Source: a virus. Taken from it: DNA of 64,000 bases. The notes beneath the pieces are model-generated. The model was not told the origin of the DNA. It did no database searches and saw nothing but the letters and a program-made list of their open reading frames with translations. The translations under genes were made by a program, and so were the position numbers. Numbering within the stretch: position 1 is the first letter of the stretch; each line of letters starts with the position of its first letter. This document shows positions 59,447 to 64,000 of this stretch, piece by piece. The DNA lies in the IMG/VR virus record IMGVR_UViG_3300032523_001366, positions 1 through 64,000 of that record; one strand, 5' to 3'.

Positions 59447-59983
59447 ATGGAACTTATTATGAGCACTATAAGCAATTTCTTTAAAATGATTATGGACAGC
59501 GGTCCGGCCACGGATCACCCCGAGGACGCAGCCATGCTTACTAGCGATGAAGTTACAGAACTTCTTACCTTGAATAACAAGACAAGAAACGTATATAACC
59601 TTCCACCTTTAGCGGTAGATGATGACTGCTCCTTGGTTGCTAGGTCTCATGCTATATGGATGTCAAACTCTCAAAATGTATCCCACATGGGATTCAGCTT
59701 CTTTGGCCCTGTTCAGCGTATGGCTATAGTAGGTAAGGAGCCGGAGAGCATAGGCGAGTGCATCTCTTACTCTATAGGGTCTGATGTAAAGGACTTGATG
59801 AAGGCCTGGTTCCTGTCTGAAAGTCATAGAGTTATTATACTAGGTAAGTACGATAGATTCGGCGTGGGCAGAGTACTAGGCCCTCATGATGGTAATTACT
59901 ATTGGTGCGCCATATACAGCACCTGTAAGGGTGCTCGCAATGCCCCTATTGTAAAGATGTCAGACAGCATAGTGGATCTTTAG
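59447..59983 (+). CDS. CAP/SCP-domain protein
   Basis: 178 residues (start ATG 59447 or 59459). Follows the CAP (cysteine-rich secretory/PR-1) domain plan: LLTLNNKTRNVYNLPPLAVD, then LVARSHAIWM and SHMGF, SIGECISYS (in place of the GENI motif), AWFLSESHRVII, and YYWCAIYSTC at the end. There is no obvious signal peptide, so it may be carried on the virion. CAP proteins in phages are rare; a glycan or lipid binding role is a guess. Confidence 0.7.
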   Translation: MELIMSTISNFFKMIMDSGPATDHPEDAAMLTSDEVTELLTLNNKTRNVYNLPPLAVDDDCSLVARSHAIWMSNSQNVSHMGFSFFGPVQRMAIVGKEPESIGECISYSIGSDVKDLMKAWFLSESHRVIILGKYDRFGVGRVLGPHDGNYYWCAIYSTCKGARNAPIVKMSDSIVDL

Positions 59984-59994
59984 AAAGACACATC

Positions 59995-60600
59995 ATGTCT
60001 AAAGCAAATATGACCCCATTCTTCGAGTGGTTCAAGACCTTATCATCTACAAAGCCCTGGTTGGTCGTAGGTAAAGGCCCAAGCTTTAGTAAGGTAAGCA
60101 GTATAAATCTTGAAGACTACTTAGTAGTAGGTCTAAACCATGTTATGTTTAAAATACCGTGCCTTTTAGGGCATGCTATAGATTATGAGGTTTACAATAA
60201 GTCGGATAATAAGTTTCTTTGCCAACATTTAGTAACTCCATGGGAGCCGCACATAGGCTTTAAGCCAGGAAACAAGAGCTTAGTAGATTTGGATGCCGCT
60301 AACAGAATAGGGCACAAAGATGTACTATACTACAACAGCAGCAGGACAAGAAAAGTAAGCATGAGGCGCGGAGGCCCAGAGGTAAGGGTTAGACTATTCG
60401 GGGCGGTGGCTGTAATGAACTTACTAGCCATGGCTGGTGTCAGACTAGTTAATACCCTAGGCATTGACGGCGGTACCAGTTATCATGATGAGTTTAACAA
60501 GAGGGATCTTCTCTGTAATGGAAGGTCATCATTTAATGACCAATTTTCAGAGTTTAATTTCACGAAGAAGAAGTATGGATTAGTTATAAGACCTATGTAA
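59995..60600 (+). CDS. DUF115/GT42-like protein
   Basis: 201 residues. WLVVGKGPSFSKVSSINLED and LVVGLNHVMF resemble the nucleotide-sugar-binding start of DUF115 (motility accessory factor-type) and GT42 sialyltransferase-like proteins, and VNTLGIDGGTSYHD matches the later (G)xDGxxxY motif. Probable glycosyltransferase acting on a nonulosonic acid or similar sugar. Related to the protein at 61418. Confidence 0.6.
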   Translation: MSKANMTPFFEWFKTLSSTKPWLVVGKGPSFSKVSSINLEDYLVVGLNHVMFKIPCLLGHAIDYEVYNKSDNKFLCQHLVTPWEPHIGFKPGNKSLVDLDAANRIGHKDVLYYNSSRTRKVSMRRGGPEVRVRLFGAVAVMNLLAMAGVRLVNTLGIDGGTSYHDEFNKRDLLCNGRSSFNDQFSEFNFTKKKYGLVIRPM

Positions 60601-60665
60601 TTAAAATAAACATCGCTATTTGTTTATAAATCAGTTACTATGCCTCGTTAATATTGGAGAATACT

Positions 60666-61418
60666 ATGCCGAAGGGACCTATAAAGATTTTTGTTGGTAC
60701 TGAACTTAAAACCAAGATAGCCTTGGACGTGCTTTCCCATTCCATTAAAAGAAATACTAGCAGCAATGTTGTTATAATTCCTATGATGGGTCCAGAATGG
60801 GAAGTACCAAAAGGCCTTCATCAGGGCACAGGGTTTAGCCTTAGAAGATTCATGATACCTCATTTTTGCAACTATGAAGGACACGCTATCTACCTTGACG
60901 CTGATCAGCTAGTCTTCGGGGACATATCCGAGCTCTGGGGATATGCAGACAGCCTTAAAGATGAGGCAGTAGCCTGTACTTACCAACCCGATAAGTTCAA
61001 TAAGCAGCCATGGCCTCAAAGCTCTGTAATGGTTATAGATTGTGCTAAAGTTGGTTGGAACCCCGTAGACATGTGGGACACACTTAGAAGGGGATATAAG
61101 TATAGCGACTTCATGCACTTAACGTTTAGGCCTAATCTCCCGCTTAAGATACCTAATTTCTGGAATAGCCTTAATGTCTATGAGGACGCAACTACTAGGC
61201 TTCTACATTACACCAAAGAGCCCGAGCAGCCTTGGTATAAGCCAGGGCATCCCTTATCCCATTTCTGGGAAGCGGAGCTTGCAAAGGCAATAGCAGCTAA
61301 AGCAGTATCAAAATCTGACTTCCAATTTGCTTTAGACCTTTGGCATAAACCTAAGTTGGATAAGAGGTTAAGCCAAGGCCTTAATCCGTACTACAAGACT
61401 TATCTAGGAAAGTTCTAA
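60666..61418 (+). CDS. GT8-like glycosyltransferase
   Basis: 250 residues from ATG 60666 (ATTGGAGAATACT upstream). IKIFVGTELKTKIALDVLSH opens a GT-A fold and IYLDADQLVFGDISELW is the classic GT8 DxD region (glycogenin/LgtC type). HFWEAELAKAIAAKA follows near the C-terminus. Stop overlaps next start (TAATG). Confidence 0.78.
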   Translation: MPKGPIKIFVGTELKTKIALDVLSHSIKRNTSSNVVIIPMMGPEWEVPKGLHQGTGFSLRRFMIPHFCNYEGHAIYLDADQLVFGDISELWGYADSLKDEAVACTYQPDKFNKQPWPQSSVMVIDCAKVGWNPVDMWDTLRRGYKYSDFMHLTFRPNLPLKIPNFWNSLNVYEDATTRLLHYTKEPEQPWYKPGHPLSHFWEAELAKAIAAKAVSKSDFQFALDLWHKPKLDKRLSQGLNPYYKTYLGKF

Positions 61419-62131
61419 TGCGTATAGATAAGCTATACAACATTCATAGAGACTGTGACATATATATAGTCGGCACTGGCCCAACGGCTAGAGTTCTTCC
61501 AAAGGATATGTTTGTAGACAGAATCACCATAGGGCTTAACCAAGCCTACAAGAGCTTTAATGTTAGTTACTCTATAACAGTTCACCCTGAGCTGGAGATG
61601 GAACATAGCGTGCTCATTAAATCTAACCCCAGGCTAAAGACTAGATGGGTAGTAAAGCATAAGTCACCAACCCGACTGCCATTTGACGATCCTGAACGGT
61701 ATGTGTTTAATACTAGCCCCGAGTGGTCTAGCTTTTTAGGTAAAGACAAAGAAACCCTATTCATAGGCAGGGGTGTGCAGCAGACAGCTATAGACCTGGC
61801 TTGTAGAATGGGGGCTAGAGCTATATTTCTAGTAGGGGTTGACATGTCAGACGTTGGAGGAGATCATCACTCTCACAAGCAGCACGTAAGGTTTCATGGC
61901 CTTGCGCCGAAAGACGTGTATGGTGAATATAGGGAATGGACTTATAAAGCTAGAAAACTGGCTAGAGAAAAGGCAAGAATTCCTGTATTATCTATTTCAC
62001 CTCTCTTAGGGTGTGGTGGGTCTATACATGATGCTGATTACATTCAGTTAAGAGATGAGTTTGGGCTGGCTCCGTTGCCTGCTCCAAAAGACACCTCTGG
62101 GTATACCAGAGATAGCATAGATAAACCTTAG
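61418..62131 (+). CDS. DUF115-like glycan protein
   Basis: 237 residues. CDIYIVGTGPTARVLPKDMF, ITIGLNQAYKSFNVSYSITV and IFLVGVDMSDVGGDHHSH follow the DUF115/Maf-type plan (Rossmann-like, VGTGPS and GxD). In bacteria such proteins help add nonulosonic acids to flagellin. Here it lies within a glycan cluster beside the portal gene, so virion glycosylation is likely. Confidence 0.7.
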   Translation: MRIDKLYNIHRDCDIYIVGTGPTARVLPKDMFVDRITIGLNQAYKSFNVSYSITVHPELEMEHSVLIKSNPRLKTRWVVKHKSPTRLPFDDPERYVFNTSPEWSSFLGKDKETLFIGRGVQQTAIDLACRMGARAIFLVGVDMSDVGGDHHSHKQHVRFHGLAPKDVYGEYREWTYKARKLAREKARIPVLSISPLLGCGGSIHDADYIQLRDEFGLAPLPAPKDTSGYTRDSIDKP

Positions 62132-62145
62132 TTAGGAGCATTACG

Positions 62146-63381
62146 ATGCCAAGCAGATACGACAACCTTAATGCGGCTGTAACCGCTACAGTAAAGGATA
62201 GCAAGAATAACAAGCCTTACCGCATCGTAGAGATCGGTGTACATCATGCTGTCAGAGCTGTAATGATGGTAAAGCTTGCTAAGAAGCTAGGAAGAACGAA
62301 CATAGAGTACTATGGCTTTGACCTATTTGAAGACATGACTCCAAATGTTAACTCCATTGAGTTCGGAAAGCCAGCTTTGGCTATGAGCCGAGATGCCGCT
62401 AGAAAGCTAATACTTGCAGCGGGCGCAGCCAAGGTTCAGTTAATAAAAGGCGATACTAAGCTCTCCATGCCTCAAGCTGTTAAAGATATTCCTACTGCTA
62501 ACGTTGTATTCCTTGATGGCGGGCACACACTTGAAACTATAGCAAGTGATCTTGAGAATATTCTTAATTGCTGCAGCTCCAACACCCACATTCTTTTAGA
62601 CGATTACTACCCTGGCGTGTATGACAAAGGATGTGCTTTTATTTCCAAATGCTTTACTATGCTAAAGGAACATGGAATAAAGATAGAAGATCTTAATCCT
62701 GTAGATGTTGTTGGGGACAATAAATTAAGCATAAGGATGCTGTCTCTTAGATGCGCTGCCCAGCTGACACCTTCTACCCTCTTAGGCTTTGGAGCTAAGC
62801 TACTCAACGAAGCTTGCCCTACCGCTGAGCCAGAGCCACAAGAGTTTATTCCTCAGGCTACATTTATTGATGACTCGCCTGTAGATACCTCCATTACTTG
62901 GCCTGAGTGTAACTTGGCTAATGTAGAAAAAGCCTTTCAAGAACACGTAAGTAAGCAAGCTAAGACGGAGGTGGTCAGCCCAGTGGCTGACATTACGTTT
63001 CCCCCCGCTGATAGCGGTTGTGATACCGACGTACAACCAGTTCGAGTACGCAAAAATAGCTGTGGAAAGCTGCCTGAAGAACACTGCGAATTGCCTAGTG
63101 ATTCTTGTGGACGACGGGAGTCCTCAATGGAACCTTGCGGATTGGGAGAAGTACCCGAAGAGCCAGCTGCTGCTGCATCGGTTTCCGAAGAACAACAAGA
63201 ACCTAACCAGATCGTGGAACCAGGGAATCCTCTTGGCCTTGGAACACCGTGCCAAAGTAATAGTGGCGGGGAACTCCGACCTGAAGTTTCCCCCGAATTG
63301 GAGCAAGGGAATAGTAGAGGCTCTAGAAGAAGGCGCAGGCGTAGTGGGCCCTCTGACGAACGCTCCGGGCCACAGAGCTAA
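62146..63381 (+). CDS. SAM methyltransferase, likely frameshifted into GT2
   Basis: From ATG 62146 (TTAGGAGCATTACG upstream) the protein starts with a class I methyltransferase: VEIGVHHAVRA, YYGFDLFEDM, FLDGGHTLETIASDLENIL and ILLDDYYPGVY, over residues 25-165 (Methyltransf_24 type). After a linker, at a TTTCCCCCC run (63001-63006), the other frame encodes the start of a GT2 domain. The zero frame continues for 125 residues of low-complexity Glu/Arg/Ser-rich sequence to 63381, which looks like the GT2 gene read out of frame. The real product is probably a methyltransferase-GT2 fusion made by a +1 shift. Confidence 0.7.
   Translation: MPSRYDNLNAAVTATVKDSKNNKPYRIVEIGVHHAVRAVMMVKLAKKLGRTNIEYYGFDLFEDMTPNVNSIEFGKPALAMSRDAARKLILAAGAAKVQLIKGDTKLSMPQAVKDIPTANVVFLDGGHTLETIASDLENILNCCSSNTHILLDDYYPGVYDKGCAFISKCFTMLKEHGIKIEDLNPVDVVGDNKLSIRMLSLRCAAQLTPSTLLGFGAKLLNEACPTAEPEPQEFIPQATFIDDSPVDTSITWPECNLANVEKAFQEHVSKQAKTEVVSPVADITFPPADSGCDTDVQPVRVRKNSCGKLPEEHCELPSDSCGRRESSMEPCGLGEVPEEPAAAASVSEEQQEPNQIVEPGNPLGLGTPCQSNSGGELRPEVSPELEQGNSRGSRRRRRRSGPSDERSGPQS
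63001..63006 (+). promoter_or_regulatory. Candidate +1 frameshift site (C6 run)
   Basis: Zero-frame codons are TTT CCC CCC GCT. A +1 slip gives TTC CCC CCG CTG ATA GCG GTT GTG ATA CCG, i.e. LIAVVIPTYN, the usual first strand of a GT2 domain. CCC-rich sites are known +1 slippery sites; a sequencing or assembly error in the homopolymer is the alternative. Confidence 0.5.
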
Positions 63382-63742
63382 GCAGCAAGTACTCAAGTAT
63401 GTAAAAGGATATACTGTTAGCGATTCTGACCTGAAGCTCGCCCAGGTGTCTGCCCGCCTATTAAAGGAAAGGGCAGGCACCACGGAGTCTGGCCCTCTTA
63501 ATGGGTTCTGCTTGGCTGCTCTAGCTAAGACGTGGATCACAGGTGCCCATAGCCTAGGAAATAACCAGTTCTTTAATCCCAAATTCAAGATGATCCGTAA
63601 TGAGGACGAGTTGATGGGAAGATGGAAGAAGCTAGGCCTATCAAGTCGTATAGCCCTGTCTAGCTTCGTCTTTCATTATAGGGGAGTAACGAGAAACCCC
63701 TCAGGAAGGAAAGCCGGCACAGGTAATCTAAGGATTAAGTAA
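63020..63742 (+). CDS. GT2 glycosyltransferase domain
   Basis: The frame encodes a GT-A/GT2 enzyme: VVIPTYNQFEYAKIAVESCL, VILVDDGSPQW (first acidic motif), NLTRSWNQGI, and VIVAGNSDLKFPPNW as the DxD region. If translated alone it would start at GTG 63020, which lacks a ribosome binding site and cuts the first beta strand (PLIAVV is encoded just upstream in the same frame). This favours production by frameshifting from 62146. Its stop overlaps the next ATG (TAATG). Confidence 0.8.
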   Translation: MIPTYNQFEYAKIAVESCLKNTANCLVILVDDGSPQWNLADWEKYPKSQLLLHRFPKNNKNLTRSWNQGILLALEHRAKVIVAGNSDLKFPPNWSKGIVEALEEGAGVVGPLTNAPGHRAKQQVLKYVKGYTVSDSDLKLAQVSARLLKERAGTTESGPLNGFCLAALAKTWITGAHSLGNNQFFNPKFKMIRNEDELMGRWKKLGLSSRIALSSFVFHYRGVTRNPSGRKAGTGNLRIK

Positions 63743-64000
63743 TGAGGTACTGGAAAGCCAAGAGCATTACACCTGGGTCTAAAGTATGCATATCTGTAGT
63801 TACGTATAATCAAACTAACTGCTTATCATCTCTCATACATGCCCTTAGAGCCCAAACATTTAAAGACTTCAAAGCATATATATTACATGATGGCCCTTGG
63901 TCTAATGAAGCCTCCACCCATTACTTAAACGCAGTAGGCAGTGACCATAGATTCGTTAAGTTAAATAGTCCTACAAGAGAGGCTAAGTTCGGGCATCACC
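63742..64000 (+). CDS. GT2 glycosyltransferase, 3'-truncated by window edge
   Basis: ATG 63742 overlaps the previous TAA. The 86 visible residues include SKVCISVVTYNQTNCLSSLI, RAQTFKDFKAYILHDGPWS, a GT2 N-terminus. It continues past the window end. Third or later member of the glycan cluster. Confidence 0.8.
   Translation, partial: MRYWKAKSITPGSKVCISVVTYNQTNCLSSLIHALRAQTFKDFKAYILHDGPWSNEASTHYLNAVGSDHRFVKLNSPTREAKFGHH

Noticed and set aside
62999-63381. Genuine Arg/Glu/Ser-rich C-terminal domain of the methyltransferase
   Set aside because: This stretch overlaps a clear GT2 domain in the other frame and has the low-complexity look of an out-of-frame translation.
1-64000. CRISPR array or insertion sequence
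   Set aside because: No regularly spaced repeat array and no transposase gene were seen; the only repeat cluster (23699-24267) has three copies and no spacer regularity.

Overview
The window looks like part of a large tailed dsDNA bacteriophage genome (Caudoviricetes-like). It encodes a large terminase subunit and a portal protein, a nearly complete phage replication and recombination set (family A DNA polymerase, DnaB-like helicase, TOPRIM primase, UvsX/RecA-like recombinase, UvsW-like helicase, SbcC/SbcD nuclease pair, RuvC-like resolvase, DEDD exonuclease), many small unknown genes, tightly packed genes with TAATG/ATGA overlaps and strong AGGAGG-type ribosome binding sites, and one tRNA. 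There are no ribosomal or housekeeping operons. The host cannot be named from the sequence. Almost all genes lie on the + strand; only four (about 10.5-11.6, 14.1-15.9, 22.1-22.4 and 27.3-27.5 kb) are on the minus strand.

Layout. 0-3.6 kb: end of a Cys-rich protein, a two-domain glycosyltransferase and a pair of small paralogues, probably the end of a virion/decoration region. 3.6-4.5 kb: a gene-poor, hairpin-rich stretch with a promoter-like element and a CAU tRNA. 4.1-10.5 kb: unknown genes, then a MoxR/CobS-like AAA+ ATPase next to a CobT-like VWA protein. 10.5-16 kb: a minus-strand protein of unknown role, a large primase-like zinc-finger protein and the minus-strand terminase. 16-27 kb: many small accessory genes, several with membrane segments, zinc ribbons or winged helices, separated by intrinsic terminators. 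27.3-28.4 kb: a phage CsrA divergent from a sigma-70-like factor. 28.4-41 kb: the DNA metabolism block. 41-43 kb: small regulatory genes including a protein with an RNA-polymerase alpha-CTD-like domain, and a small gene broken by one in-frame TAA. 43-54.8 kb: recombinase, DUF932-like protein, glycosyltransferase, exonuclease, resolvase and unknowns. 54.8-56.45 kb: an unusual transcription unit whose coding and non-coding DNA is packed with perfect short hairpins. 56.7-64 kb: portal region followed by a glycan-modification cluster (CAP-domain protein, two DUF115/GT42-like proteins, a GT8-like enzyme, a methyltransferase apparently joined to a GT2 by a +1 frameshift, and another GT2).

How the genes may work together: the polymerase, helicase, primase and recombination genes form the replisome and recombination-dependent replication set. 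The sigma factor, CsrA and alpha-CTD-like protein suggest redirection of host transcription and translation. The glycosyltransferases suggest modification of virion proteins or host surface.

The strongest unexplained signals are (1) a dispersed palindrome, GGAGACGTCTCC, present in exact or one-mismatch form at ten sites and read in all three frames of coding sequence; (2) the hairpin-saturated unit at 54.8-56.45 kb, which shares its promoter-like element and its downstream boundary sequence with the stretch at 3.59-4.05 kb; and (3) the probable +1 frameshift at a C6 run in the glycan cluster.
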